DNA of 51,245 nucleotides from Patescibacteria group bacterium (lineage in GTDB: Bacteria; Patescibacteriota; UBA1384; UBA12157; JAENIV01): NCBI GenBank assembly GCA_023485405.1, contig JAMCZU010000002.1, positions 1 through 51,245 of the forward strand. Direction: 5' to 3'. The notes below the pieces were generated by a model that saw only the letters and a list, made by a program, of their open reading frames with translations, made no database searches and was not told where the DNA came from. A program made the position numbers and the translations under genes. Of the stretch, positions 1 to 10,070 are shown one piece after another; position 1 is the first letter of the stretch; each line of letters opens with the position of its first letter.

Positions 1-34
1 TCAAAAAGGGGAAAAAGAAGTATAATAAACATAT

Positions 35-129
<95 letters not shown>

Positions 130-143
130 ATATAAAGGATAAG

Positions 144-608
144 ATGAAAAAGACCTGGCAAGAAAAATTAAAAGACAGTAAAGATTTACCGAAAGTAGTT
201 ACGCTCAAAAAAGAAGCCCAAGCTCACTGGCATGGTAAAACAATGGCCATCCCCGCTCCTTTAGAAGTAAATAAAATTATGGCCAGCGTTCCTAAAGGCA
301 AATTGATTACCATTGATGTCATTCGTCAGAAAATTGCCCAAAAACATAAAACAGATATTGGCTGTCCTCTCACTACCGGTATTTTTTCTTGGATTGCCGC
401 TCATGCTGCCGAAGAGGCGAAAGTGGAAGGAAAAAAACAAATCACGCCTTGGTGGCGAACATTGAAATCCGACGGTTCTTTAAATGAAAAATATCCTGGT
501 GGGGCTGAAAATCAAGGGAAATTACTCCAAAAAGAGGGTCATCAAATAATTCAAAAGGGTAAAAAAGTTAAAGTTCTCAATTTCGAAAAAGCTTTAGCTA
601 AGGTATAA
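144..608 (+). CDS. MGMT/alkyltransferase-like (ATL-type) protein without the PCHR cysteine motif
   Basis: CPLTTGIFSWIAAHAAEE...TPWWRTLKSDGSLNEKYPGG; PWWR where MGMT has PCHR. Confidence 0.65.
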   Translation: MKKTWQEKLKDSKDLPKVVTLKKEAQAHWHGKTMAIPAPLEVNKIMASVPKGKLITIDVIRQKIAQKHKTDIGCPLTTGIFSWIAAHAAEEAKVEGKKQITPWWRTLKSDGSLNEKYPGGAENQGKLLQKEGHQIIQKGKKVKVLNFEKALAKV

Positions 609-638
609 TCCGAAATATTTAATTATTTCTTTTGACTT

Positions 639-662
639 CCGCTTCGAGAAGCGGTATTTTTA
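639..662 (+). terminator. intrinsic terminator
   Basis: CCGCTT-cgag-AAGCGG followed by a T-rich tract. Confidence 0.7.
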
Positions 663-700
663 TATCATCACCCTTCGCTAAAGCTTCGGAGTGACAAGTC

Positions 701-1588
701 ATGAAATTTCCCCAAAATAAAAAATTTGCCTTGACAATCATTGATGACACTGACGGGGCAACTATTGAAAATGTTAAACCGGTTTATGATTTTTTATATA
801 AGCTAGGTTTTAAAACGACTAAAACTATTTGGACCTTCCCGTCAAAAGATAAATTTAAGGGACTTTTTTTACAGGATTATCGTTATCGTCAATTTATCAA
901 TAAGCTTCAGCGACAAGGGTTCGAGATTGCCTTGCACTCTGTTGGTTCGGGAAAATTTAATCGTCAAGACACCCTTGATGGTTTGGAAATATTTAAACAA
1001 TTTATTGGCCATTACCCAAAGATGCAAATTAACCATGCTCAAAATCCCGACAATCTTTATTGGGGGATAAAGAGATTATCTTTTTTAAAACCTTTTTGGC
1101 GCTGGTCAAAATTTTCCGGCGACAATCAAAAATCAACCTATTTTTGGGGCGATTATGCTAAAAAAAATATCAAATATATTCGTAACTTTAGTTTTAATTA
1201 TTTAAACACTTTAAAAGTTGATTCTTTGATGCCTTATAAAGATTCTTTAAAACCATATACAAATTATTGGTTCAGTGCGTCAAATGCACCCGATATTTCA
1301 TCTTTCTTAAAAATTACTTCCTATCAAAATATTGATAAATTAGCGGAAGAAGGTGGAGCCGCTATTATTTACACTCATTTTGCTTCTGGTTTTGTGAAAA
1401 ATGGTCAGCTAAACGCTGGATTTCAGAAAAATATGACTTATATTGCTCAAAAGGGTGGTTATTTTGTGCCGGGAAGTATTCTTTTAGATTATCTCTTAAC
1501 CCAGAAAAAACAAAAAAATACTTCAACTTCGGAAATTCGAAAATTAGAACTCAAGTGGTGTTTTGATAAAATAAAATCAAAATTTTAA
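701..1588 (+). CDS. polysaccharide deacetylase-like hypothetical protein
   Basis: ORF; DDTDGAT near the N-terminus and EIALHSVGSG, similar to NodB-fold motifs. Confidence 0.5.
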   Translation: MKFPQNKKFALTIIDDTDGATIENVKPVYDFLYKLGFKTTKTIWTFPSKDKFKGLFLQDYRYRQFINKLQRQGFEIALHSVGSGKFNRQDTLDGLEIFKQFIGHYPKMQINHAQNPDNLYWGIKRLSFLKPFWRWSKFSGDNQKSTYFWGDYAKKNIKYIRNFSFNYLNTLKVDSLMPYKDSLKPYTNYWFSASNAPDISSFLKITSYQNIDKLAEEGGAAIIYTHFASGFVKNGQLNAGFQKNMTYIAQKGGYFVPGSILLDYLLTQKKQKNTSTSEIRKLELKWCFDKIKSKF

Positions 1589-2373
1589 TAACGCTTGCTC
1601 ACAATAATTTTGGTTGATGGACCAGTTTGACTATTCAAGGTTAATAGTAGTTCAAATGGATAAAGAAGTGGGCCAAGAATATAACCTAAAAAATTTAATT
1701 TAATGAGACTGTTAACCAGTATAAACCAATGAAATCGAGATAGGAGATTTGTTGAGCAAAGTGGCGCATTCATTAGGAAAAAAACTGGTCTGATTTTTTT
1801 AATTTTGAAACGAAATTTGTCTAAAAGAGAAAATATTGTTTTTTGATCTCGACTGACTTGATGTCGAGCTCTTTGAGTTTTTAGAGGCAAATTTTCTGAA
1901 AAAATAAAAATACCATTTGGTTTTAAAAGTTTGCGAATGTTTTTAATCGCTTGGTTGTATTTTTTATCATCAACAATGTGATAAAGAATATCGAAAGCTG
2001 AAATAATATCAAATTTTCCCAAATTATTTGGCAGTGGTGTAGTGATATCTAACTCAAGTGTCTTAGCATTTCGAAAAGTTTTTTTAATTTGTTTTAAGGC
2101 GTTAGGGCTAAAATCGGAAGCGGTAATATTTTTAACGCCTAAATTTTGCCATCCTTTAATATAAAAGCCACTGCCAGAACCTATATCTAAAACTTTAACT
2201 TTTTTTAAATCAACTTCTTCTGATAGGACAATCTTGTTGAAGACTTTTTCTCTAACACGGTACATCCAATAGTTAAAAGGTAACCCTAAACCAATATAAC
2301 CGACAGTAGATAAGTCGGTTTTTTGATGTCTTTCTTGCCAATAAGCCGTCGCGTTAAAATTTTTATTTGTCAT
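1585..2373 (-). CDS. class I SAM-dependent methyltransferase
   Basis: VLDIGSGSGFYIKGW motif I, FDIISAFDILYHI. Confidence 0.85.
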   Translation of the reverse strand: MTNKNFNATAYWQERHQKTDLSTVGYIGLGLPFNYWMYRVREKVFNKIVLSEEVDLKKVKVLDIGSGSGFYIKGWQNLGVKNITASDFSPNALKQIKKTFRNAKTLELDITTPLPNNLGKFDIISAFDILYHIVDDKKYNQAIKNIRKLLKPNGIFIFSENLPLKTQRARHQVSRDQKTIFSLLDKFRFKIKKIRPVFFLMNAPLCSTNLLSRFHWFILVNSLIKLNFLGYILGPLLYPFELLLTLNSQTGPSTKIIVSKRY

Positions 2374-2493
2374 CTTAATAGAAAAATTATACTACTAATC
2401 TTGAAAAATTGGCAATAATTTGGTAAATTTATGGGGAGAAAAAAATGCGCCCGTAAGCCTTTTGCTTTCAGCAAAGCTACGATCGCTAAATTC

Positions 2494-2569
2494 GCGCCCG
2501 TAGCTCAGTGGATAGAGCGCAAGATTGCGGATCTTGAGGTCGGAGGTTCAAATCCTCCCGGGCGCACCA
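2494..2569 (+). tRNA. tRNA-Arg (anticodon GCG)
   Basis: GCGCCCG...CGGGCGC acceptor stem, anticodon stem CAAGA/TCTTG, loop TTGCGGA, GGTTCAAATCC T-arm, encoded CCA. Confidence 0.95.
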
Positions 2570-2592
2570 AATTAAATATAAAGGAGCTTTAT

Positions 2593-2955
2593 ATGGGTGA
2601 AAAATTTGGACCATGTATTGAGAAAAAATGTTCTCGATGTTGCGATCCAGTAAAAGTTGCTCGTTTTTTCCCTGAAGAGAAAATTCCTATTGATAAAGAG
2701 GGAGAAAAACTTTGGCAAGAGCGACCAGAGCTTTTAGTATCCGAAAAACATACTGAAAGACCTTTTAAAGCTTACGATTGTCGAAATTTCGATTCTGAAA
2801 CCGGCCATTGCAAAGATTATGATAATCGGCCGGAAATCTGTCAAAATACCAGTTGTATTGATAAAAATTCGTCCTTAACTGTTGACGAACAGCATCAACG
2901 AGTTTTGGAAGAAAAATTTATTTCAATCCCTACTAAGAAAAAAGAGGAAAAATGA
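2593..2955 (+). CDS. small cysteine-rich protein, YkgJ-like zinc/iron chelating domain
   Basis: CSRCCDP...DCRNFDSETGHCKDYDNRPEIC; RBS AAGGAG just upstream of ATG at 2593. The tracked ORF start at 2431 reads through the tRNA and is not credible. Confidence 0.65.
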   Translation: MGEKFGPCIEKKCSRCCDPVKVARFFPEEKIPIDKEGEKLWQERPELLVSEKHTERPFKAYDCRNFDSETGHCKDYDNRPEICQNTSCIDKNSSLTVDEQHQRVLEEKFISIPTKKKEEK

Positions 2956-4025
2956 AAAAAATACGAGTAGGAATTATTTTTGGAGGAAAATCAGTAGAAC
3001 ATGAAGTTTCTCTACAATCAGCCAAAAATATTTATGCTGCCATCGATCGTGAAAAATATGAACCTATGTTAATCGGTGTAGATAAAAAAGGTAAGTGGTT
3101 AGTTTTGAATTCTCAAAAATTTTTAATTGATGAAAATAACCCTAAAAATATTACTATTAACAATCAAAAAAGTTACGAAATTATTCCTTCAGAGATCTGT
3201 CATGGAAGTTCGTCAATTGATGTCGCCTTTCCGGTAATTCATGGGCCTTATGGTGAAGATGGCACGTTGCAAGGTCTTTTAAAATTAGCAGATATACCGT
3301 TTGTTGGTGCGGGAGTGCTTGGCTCGGCTATTGGGATGGACAAAGACATTACAAAAAGGTTACTTCGCGAATCAGGAATTCCAATTGGTAATTTCTTAGT
3401 TTTTCATCAAGGAAAAGAAAAACCAACTTTTGAGTTTGTTAAAGAAAAACTTGGTTTACCTTTTTTTCTAAAACCAGCCAATACTGGCTCGTCAGTTGGT
3501 ATTAATAAAGTTCATTCGAAAGAAGAATTTGATAAGGCTTATGAAAATGCCCTCCAATACGACAATAAAATTATGGCTGAAGAATATATTCAAGGTAAGG
3601 AATTGGAATGTTCAGTTTTGGGTAATGACAAACCAATCGCATCTGTTGTGGGTGAAGTCATTCCTCGGCATGAGTTTTATTCTTATGAAGCTAAATATCT
3701 TGATGAAAATGGTGCATTTCTAGAAATACCTGCTAAAATATCCAAAGAGTTATCTAATCAAGTAAAAAAAACAGCTGTTCAAGTCTTTGAATTTCTTGAA
3801 TGCGAAGGTATGGCACGGGTTGACTTCTTTTTAAGAAAAGATAGTAAGATTTTTGTTAATGAAATTAATACGATTCCTGGTTTCACTTCTATTAGTATGT
3901 ATCCTCGACTCTGGGAAGCCAGCGGTGTTTCTCTTAAGGAACTTATTAGTCAACTTATTAAGCTAGCCATTGAAAGACATGGAAAAGAAAGAAAGATAAA
4001 AACTGATTATCTTATGTTAAAATAG
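2952..4025 (+). CDS. ddl: D-alanine--D-alanine ligase
   Basis: GGKSVEHEVSLQSA, HGPYGEDGTLQG, FLKPANTGSSVG, VNEINTIPGFT. Confidence 0.95.
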   Translation: MKKIRVGIIFGGKSVEHEVSLQSAKNIYAAIDREKYEPMLIGVDKKGKWLVLNSQKFLIDENNPKNITINNQKSYEIIPSEICHGSSSIDVAFPVIHGPYGEDGTLQGLLKLADIPFVGAGVLGSAIGMDKDITKRLLRESGIPIGNFLVFHQGKEKPTFEFVKEKLGLPFFLKPANTGSSVGINKVHSKEEFDKAYENALQYDNKIMAEEYIQGKELECSVLGNDKPIASVVGEVIPRHEFYSYEAKYLDENGAFLEIPAKISKELSNQVKKTAVQVFEFLECEGMARVDFFLRKDSKIFVNEINTIPGFTSISMYPRLWEASGVSLKELISQLIKLAIERHGKERKIKTDYLMLK

Positions 4026-4045
4026 GTAGGTTTTAAAATTTATTT

Positions 4046-5500
4046 ATGTCTTTAACCAGAAAAGTTGCTCACAATACCATCGTTCAAATTGTTGGCAAGG
4101 TGATTACCACCTTGATTTCTTTATTTTTAGTTGCCGCCTTGACTCGTTATTTAGGGGTTTCGAGCTATGGTCAATATACAACTATTTTTGCCTATACCCA
4201 ATTTTTTGCAGTCTTGGCTGATTTTGGCTTTTTCTGGTTTTTAGTCAGAGAAATTGCCAAACCCGATGTTGATAGTGATAAAATTACCAATAATGTCTTA
4301 ACTTTTCGAAGTATTATCGCTCTTAGTATTTTTGCTTTATCGTTTTTAATCGCTCTTTTAATCCCTCAATATCATGATATCCGTTTAGGTATTGGGATTA
4401 TTGCCGCGGCCACTTTTTGGATGACTTTAAATGGGACTTATGTTGGTATTTTCCAAAACAAATTACGGATGGATAAAGCGGCCATCACTGATATTATCGG
4501 TCGCTTAGTTATTTTTGCTCTTATTCTTTACCAAATTAAAAGTAACGCTTCGCTTGATCTTATTTTATGGTCATATTTTTTGGGTAATATGGCTAATTTC
4601 TTTGCTAGTGCTTATCTAGGCCGAGCTTATCTTCATTTTAAGTTAGCTTTTGACTTTAATCTTTGGAAAAAGATTTTTTGGGAGTGTTTGCCAATTTCGG
4701 TGGTGACAATTCTGGCGATGATTTATTTTAAAGTTGATACAATTATGCTTTCACTTCTTCGTAGTTCGACTGATGTTGGTATCTATGGTCCGCCTTATAA
4801 AGTGGTTGAAATTTTGCTTTTGCTTCCTTCGATTTTTATGGGTAATGTTTTTCCAATTATTACTCGTTATATTTATGAGAAAAATGATCAAGTGCAAAAG
4901 ATTTTTCAAAAAGCCTTTGATTTTCTAATAGTTATCGCTGTCCCCATCGTAGTCGGAGTAATTTTTACCGCGCCTCGGATTATTGAAATTATTGCCGGCA
5001 GCGATTTTACAACCATTCACACTATTGGTCCGGTTTGGGGTATTCCGGCAACTTCTGGTTTTGCTTTACAAATACTGATTGTGGCGGTGGGTATTTCTTT
5101 TTTATCTCATCTTTTTGGCTACACGGTTATTTCTTTGGGCCAACAAAAGAAACTAGTCTGGCCTAATTTGGTTTTAGTCTTTTTTAATATTAGTTTAAAC
5201 CTGATTTTAATTCCTAAAATATCATATATTGGCGCGGCGATTACTACGGTGCTGACAGAAATGCTGGTTGTTTTACTTTATTTTGCGGTGATGCGGCGCT
5301 TCTTTGATCAGAAAATTCATCTTCAAATCTTGTGGAAGGTGATCTTTTCTGGTATAGTCTTAGGTTTAGTTTTAAAATTCCTAAGCTTTTTAGCGTTATG
5401 GTATTTAGTACCACTTGGTGGGCTAGTTTACTTTTTAAGTCTGTATTTAGTTAAAGGAATATCAAAAGAAACGATAACCGAGGTTATTAAAGTAAAATGA
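4046..5500 (+). CDS. flippase / polysaccharide biosynthesis protein (Wzx/MATE-like)
   Basis: Polytopic membrane protein, SLTRKVAHNTIVQIVGKV...LTRYLGVSSYGQY. Confidence 0.85.
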   Translation: MSLTRKVAHNTIVQIVGKVITTLISLFLVAALTRYLGVSSYGQYTTIFAYTQFFAVLADFGFFWFLVREIAKPDVDSDKITNNVLTFRSIIALSIFALSFLIALLIPQYHDIRLGIGIIAAATFWMTLNGTYVGIFQNKLRMDKAAITDIIGRLVIFALILYQIKSNASLDLILWSYFLGNMANFFASAYLGRAYLHFKLAFDFNLWKKIFWECLPISVVTILAMIYFKVDTIMLSLLRSSTDVGIYGPPYKVVEILLLLPSIFMGNVFPIITRYIYEKNDQVQKIFQKAFDFLIVIAVPIVVGVIFTAPRIIEIIAGSDFTTIHTIGPVWGIPATSGFALQILIVAVGISFLSHLFGYTVISLGQQKKLVWPNLVLVFFNISLNLILIPKISYIGAAITTVLTEMLVVLLYFAVMRRFFDQKIHLQILWKVIFSGIVLGLVLKFLSFLALWYLVPLGGLVYFLSLYLVKGISKETITEVIKVK

Positions 5501-5513
5501 ATGAGATAAAACA

Positions 5514-6593
5514 ATGAAGATAGCAATAGACGCACAAACGACACTTGGTCAAAAGACTGGTTTTGGTTTTTATGTTAAAAATTTAGTCGAAGCTTTGGCT
5601 AAGGTTGACCCTGAAAATCAATATATTTTAATTAAACCTAAAACAGAGACAGATTTTCCGACTTGGAAAAGATTTTGGTGGGACCAAGTGGCTTTTCCTT
5701 GGAAATCTCGTCGGGCAAAAGTTGATTTAATCCATCAACCCTGTTTTTCGGCTCCACTTTTTTATCCAGGCAAAGTGATTGCTACTTGTCACGATTTAAT
5801 TTCTGTCTTCTTTCCGGAAAATTTACCTTTGGCTTCTCGACTTTTTTATTCCCGCTGGATGCCATTTTCTTACCGAAAAGCCTTAATGCTCATTGCTGAC
5901 AGCGAACACACTAAAAGAGATATTATATCGCTTTTAAAAATCCCGTCATCACAAATTAGAGTAGTTCATTTAGCAGTTTCGCCTGATTTTAAACCAGTTG
6001 AAAGTAAATCAAAAATTACTAAAATTGGACAAAAATATCAAACCGGTCCAAAGTATTTATTACATGTGGGGACACTGGAACCGCGTAAAAATTTAGAATT
6101 TTTAGTGCGAACTTTTGCTTTGGCGGTGCGTGAAGGAATTTCCGAGAACTTGGTTATTACCGGTAAAAAAGGTTGGTATTATGATGGACTTTTTAAGTTG
6201 GTTAAAAAATTAAATCTTGAAAAAAAAGTCATTTTTACTGGTTATGTTGAGGAAAATGACTTGCCAGCCCTTTACTCTGGGGCAACGGTTTTTTTGTTTC
6301 CGTCTTTATATGAAGGTTTTGGCCTGCCGCCACTGGAGGCAATGGCCTGTGGTACGCCAGTTATTTCTTCAAACACCTCTTCTTTGCCAGAGGTAGTAGG
6401 CCGTGCTGGTCTTCTACTGCCACCGCGGGACGAAAGATTATGGGCCAGGAATATTTTAAAGGTCATTAAAGATAAAGGTTTAGCTGAAACTTTAAAGAAG
6501 TTGGGCCCAAGACAAGCGGCCAAATTTACTTGGGAAAATACCGCTCGTCAGACCATTGAAGTTTATAAAGAAGCGATGGGGAAAAAATTATGA
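5514..6593 (+). CDS. glycosyltransferase family 4 (GT-B)
   Basis: HVGTLEPRKNLEFLV, FPSLYEGFGLPPLEAMACGTPV. Confidence 0.92.
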   Translation: MKIAIDAQTTLGQKTGFGFYVKNLVEALAKVDPENQYILIKPKTETDFPTWKRFWWDQVAFPWKSRRAKVDLIHQPCFSAPLFYPGKVIATCHDLISVFFPENLPLASRLFYSRWMPFSYRKALMLIADSEHTKRDIISLLKIPSSQIRVVHLAVSPDFKPVESKSKITKIGQKYQTGPKYLLHVGTLEPRKNLEFLVRTFALAVREGISENLVITGKKGWYYDGLFKLVKKLNLEKKVIFTGYVEENDLPALYSGATVFLFPSLYEGFGLPPLEAMACGTPVISSNTSSLPEVVGRAGLLLPPRDERLWARNILKVIKDKGLAETLKKLGPRQAAKFTWENTARQTIEVYKEAMGKKL

Positions 6594-7729
6594 AAATTGC
6601 CATTGATGCTTCAAGGGCAATTAATGAAAAAGCGGGGATTGGCCGATATACTTTGGAGTTGACTCGTCAGTTACTTAAAAGTGATTCAAAAAATACTTAT
6701 CTTTTACTTTTTAGTTTTATGAGGAGCAGTAGTCGTAAAGAAAAAATCATTAAAGAATTTCGTACTTATAAAAATGTGGAAGTAAAAATTTTAAGAATTC
6801 CTGGAAATTTGAAAGAAAAAGTTTGGGGTTGGAAATTACCATGGTTTAAAAGTCTTTTAAAAGATGCGGACATTTTTTACGCTCCCAGTTTTTTAGAAGT
6901 GAATTTAGGTTTAAATTTGCCCCAAGTAGTCACCATTTATGATTTAACCACTTTTCTTTTTCCCGAGCATCTTGGTAAAAAGATGTCGGATTTTTTTAAT
7001 TTAAAAACCCAGCAGGCTTGTTCGAAAGCCTCTAAAATCATTGCGATCTCAAAGTCTACTAAAAATGATTTAGAAAAAATCTTAAAAATTAAGGAATCAA
7101 AAATTACGGTTATTTATCCAGGTCGAAATTTAATAGGTACCATGGCCAAAAATTTACCATCATTTTTAAAAGCAAAATCATATATTTTAGCGGTGGGTAC
7201 GATTGAACCAAGAAAAAATCTAATTAGTCTTTTTAAGGCTTATGCGATCTTACCGCCACGACTCCAAGAACAATACCCTTTAGTTGTTGTTGGTGCCAAG
7301 GGTTGGAATACGGGAAAAATTTTTGATATTTTAAATCATTTGAAATTAGAAAATAAAGTAAAATTTTTGGGTTTCGTGCCTGATGCGATGTTGGGGAAAC
7401 TCTATAAAGAAGCGGCTGTTTTTGTTTATCCTAGTTTGTATGAAGGTTTTGGCTTTCCGGTTTTAGAAGCTCTTTCTTTTGGTACACCAGTGGTGACATC
7501 CAGCATTTCTTCTTTGCCGGAAGTGGCAGGTAAGGCCGCTATTCTTATTGACCCGCAAGATCCAAAATCAATTTCGAGTGGTCTTCAGAAATTATTAGAA
7601 CACAAAGAAGAGATAGCACTCTTGAAGGGAAACGCTCGTATTCAGGCTAATAAATTTTCTTGGAGCACGGCCGCACGTGAGACTTTAGTAGTTTTTGACG
7701 AGGTAGTAAAAAAGGTTCATGAAGATTAA
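6590..7729 (+). CDS. glycosyltransferase family 4 (GT-B)
   Basis: AVGTIEPRKNL, YPSLYEGFGFPVLEALSFGTPV. Confidence 0.92.
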   Translation: MKIAIDASRAINEKAGIGRYTLELTRQLLKSDSKNTYLLLFSFMRSSSRKEKIIKEFRTYKNVEVKILRIPGNLKEKVWGWKLPWFKSLLKDADIFYAPSFLEVNLGLNLPQVVTIYDLTTFLFPEHLGKKMSDFFNLKTQQACSKASKIIAISKSTKNDLEKILKIKESKITVIYPGRNLIGTMAKNLPSFLKAKSYILAVGTIEPRKNLISLFKAYAILPPRLQEQYPLVVVGAKGWNTGKIFDILNHLKLENKVKFLGFVPDAMLGKLYKEAAVFVYPSLYEGFGFPVLEALSFGTPVVTSSISSLPEVAGKAAILIDPQDPKSISSGLQKLLEHKEEIALLKGNARIQANKFSWSTAARETLVVFDEVVKKVHED

Positions 7730-9383
7730 TTTTCTCCAAAAATTATTAATAGCCTGGGGTATATTTTGGGGTGTCTTAGGGATAGGTCTCTATTTTTTGG
7801 GACTTTTGGGTTTATTTTATCAGAATATAGTAATTGCTTACGGTTTAATCTGTTTTGTTGTTCTAGTATATTTTTTATTTAAGCAAAGTCCGCCAGCTGG
7901 CGAGTTCTCTGCAATCAAAAAAGATTGGGTTGTTGGTGTAATTTTAATTGGTTTTTTGGCTTTTGCCGTTTTAAATTTTCTAATTCTACTGGCACCGGAA
8001 GTTGGTTTTGATGCGCTCTGGTATCACTTAACTTTGCCAAAAATTTATCTGATGACGTACCATGTTTCTTATCTTCCTGGTGGACTACTTTATTACTCAG
8101 TCATGCCGCGACTAGCCGAAATGATCTATGGTTTTGGTCTGAGTTTGGATCATACGGGGATGTTGCCAAAAATTATTCATTATTTGTTTGGTTTTGCCTG
8201 GGCGGCGTCAACATATCTTTTCGCGCGTTTATTTTTAGGAAGAAAACATGCGTTACTCGTGTCTTTAATTTGTTATGGGACATATCTTACAACTTGGCTC
8301 TCACAGACTGCTTATATTGATTTAATTGTCGCTTTTTATTCGGCAATGGCACTTTGGGGAACATTTAAATATTTAGAAAATCGTCATCCAAATTATCTTT
8401 ATCTTTCGGCGATTTTTATGGGTTTAACTTTAGCGAGTAAACTTTATGGATTGATTTTGTTATTAGTGATCTTTGGTGTTTTAATTTCAAAGGCTAATTG
8501 GAAAATGACCATTCGTTTTACCGGAATTGCGATTGCGATTGTTTTACCATTTTATCTTCAAGCGTATTTTTCGACTGGTAATCCTTTTTATCCGGTCTTT
8601 TCAGTGCAGGAATCGGCTTTAACAATGTACACCGGTGGTTATACTAACTTAAGAGATTGGTATCTTGAAGGTTGGTGGCAGCATCTGCCCAATCTTTTTT
8701 GGGAAATGGTGGTTTATCGTTTCACCCCCATTTTTAGTTTAGTCTTTTTGGTTTTTTTCGCGAAAAATTGGCAAAAAATGTTGCCACTGCTAATTGTTTT
8801 TTTGAGTTTCTTTTTTCTCTGGTCTCTTAATCCTGTTCAGGAGCCTCGTTATTTTATTGTCATTTTGCCGGTGATAGCTACTATTTCAATCTATGTTCTA
8901 GCTAGTATCGAATGGAAAATATTTAAAGTGATCGCCATTGTTTTAGCATTAGTCGGTCTGATTTTTAATTTTTCTTATACTAAGAGCCAATTTAAGGAAA
9001 CACTAGAAGAAATTTTTGGCAAAAATCCACGTCAAAACTATCTTCAAGCAAGATTGACTCCACCGCGAAATTTTTATGATTTTTCAGGAACTTTTTCTCA
9101 AGAAATACAAGATAAAAAAGTCTTAACGGTTAATATTCACAATCTTTTTTATCTTAATTTTAATTTTTGGGATTGGAGCTTTATTGAAGATAAGTATGAC
9201 CCTAATGCGTCGGCGGTGACCATGGCTTCCGAGCTAAAAAATAATGGTTATAATTTTGTCTTAATTGGTCATTTAAGCGCTGCGCAGTGGTTAGGGTTAC
9301 CGTCGGACGAAGTAGACAAAAATTTTAAACTGATTCTTAAAGAAAACGATTTTTCGCTTTACAAAATTGGAGAAAATAAATGA
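7719..9383 (+). CDS. polytopic glycosyltransferase, GT39/PMT-like
   Basis: Multi-TM ORF with an early acidic/aromatic loop (APEVGFDALWYHLTLP) in a glycan cluster. Confidence 0.7.
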   Translation: MKINFLQKLLIAWGIFWGVLGIGLYFLGLLGLFYQNIVIAYGLICFVVLVYFLFKQSPPAGEFSAIKKDWVVGVILIGFLAFAVLNFLILLAPEVGFDALWYHLTLPKIYLMTYHVSYLPGGLLYYSVMPRLAEMIYGFGLSLDHTGMLPKIIHYLFGFAWAASTYLFARLFLGRKHALLVSLICYGTYLTTWLSQTAYIDLIVAFYSAMALWGTFKYLENRHPNYLYLSAIFMGLTLASKLYGLILLLVIFGVLISKANWKMTIRFTGIAIAIVLPFYLQAYFSTGNPFYPVFSVQESALTMYTGGYTNLRDWYLEGWWQHLPNLFWEMVVYRFTPIFSLVFLVFFAKNWQKMLPLLIVFLSFFFLWSLNPVQEPRYFIVILPVIATISIYVLASIEWKIFKVIAIVLALVGLIFNFSYTKSQFKETLEEIFGKNPRQNYLQARLTPPRNFYDFSGTFSQEIQDKKVLTVNIHNLFYLNFNFWDWSFIEDKYDPNASAVTMASELKNNGYNFVLIGHLSAAQWLGLPSDEVDKNFKLILKENDFSLYKIGENK

Positions 9384-10066
9384 AATTATCAATCATCATC
9401 CCGGTTTTTAACGAAGAAAAGAATATTAGAGAAGTAATTTCCCAGGTTAAAAATATTCCAATTAGTATGCAAAAAGAAATTATTATTGTTGATGACGGTT
9501 CAAAAGACAAAACAAGAGAAATCCTTCAAAGTTATAGTAAAGATCCGTCCGTTAAAACTATCTTTCAAGATAAAAATTTAGGTAAAGGTTCGGCCATTCG
9601 TCGGGGTTTGGAAGAAGCAAAAGGCGATTTTATTGTGATTCAAGATGCTGATATGGAATATTCGGTGGCAGATTATCCCAAACTTTTGAAACCATTTTTA
9701 TTGGAAAAAGCTCAAGTTGTTTATGGCTCAAGATTTTTAGGAAAAATTTCGGGGATGCGCTGGCAAAATCGGCTGGCAAATAAAATTTTAACAACTACTG
9801 TTAATCTATTGTATGGTATTAGAATTACTGATGAGGCCACGGCTTACAAAGCTTTTCGTCGCGATTTGATTCAGAAGATACCCTTAAAATGTCAAAGATT
9901 TGAATTTTGCCCGGAGGTAACGGCTAAAATTGCCAAAAGAGGCTACAAGATTTTTGAAGTGCCTATTACTTACCGGGGTCGCACGAGTAAAGATGGTAAA
10001 AAAATCAAATTGCAAGATGCTTTTGAGGCTTTTTGGACGCTCATAAAGTATCGTTTTAGAAATTAA
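9380..10066 (+). CDS. glycosyltransferase family 2
   Basis: SIIIPVFNEEKNI, IIVDDGSKDKT, VIQDADMEY. Confidence 0.92.
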   Translation: MKLSIIIPVFNEEKNIREVISQVKNIPISMQKEIIIVDDGSKDKTREILQSYSKDPSVKTIFQDKNLGKGSAIRRGLEEAKGDFIVIQDADMEYSVADYPKLLKPFLLEKAQVVYGSRFLGKISGMRWQNRLANKILTTTVNLLYGIRITDEATAYKAFRRDLIQKIPLKCQRFEFCPEVTAKIAKRGYKIFEVPITYRGRTSKDGKKIKLQDAFEAFWTLIKYRFRN

Positions 10067-10070
10067 TAAT

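Noticed and set aside
2431-2592. N-terminal part of tracked ORF 2431-2955
   Set aside because: It runs through the tRNA-Arg gene; a good SD and ATG at 2593 give the plausible protein.
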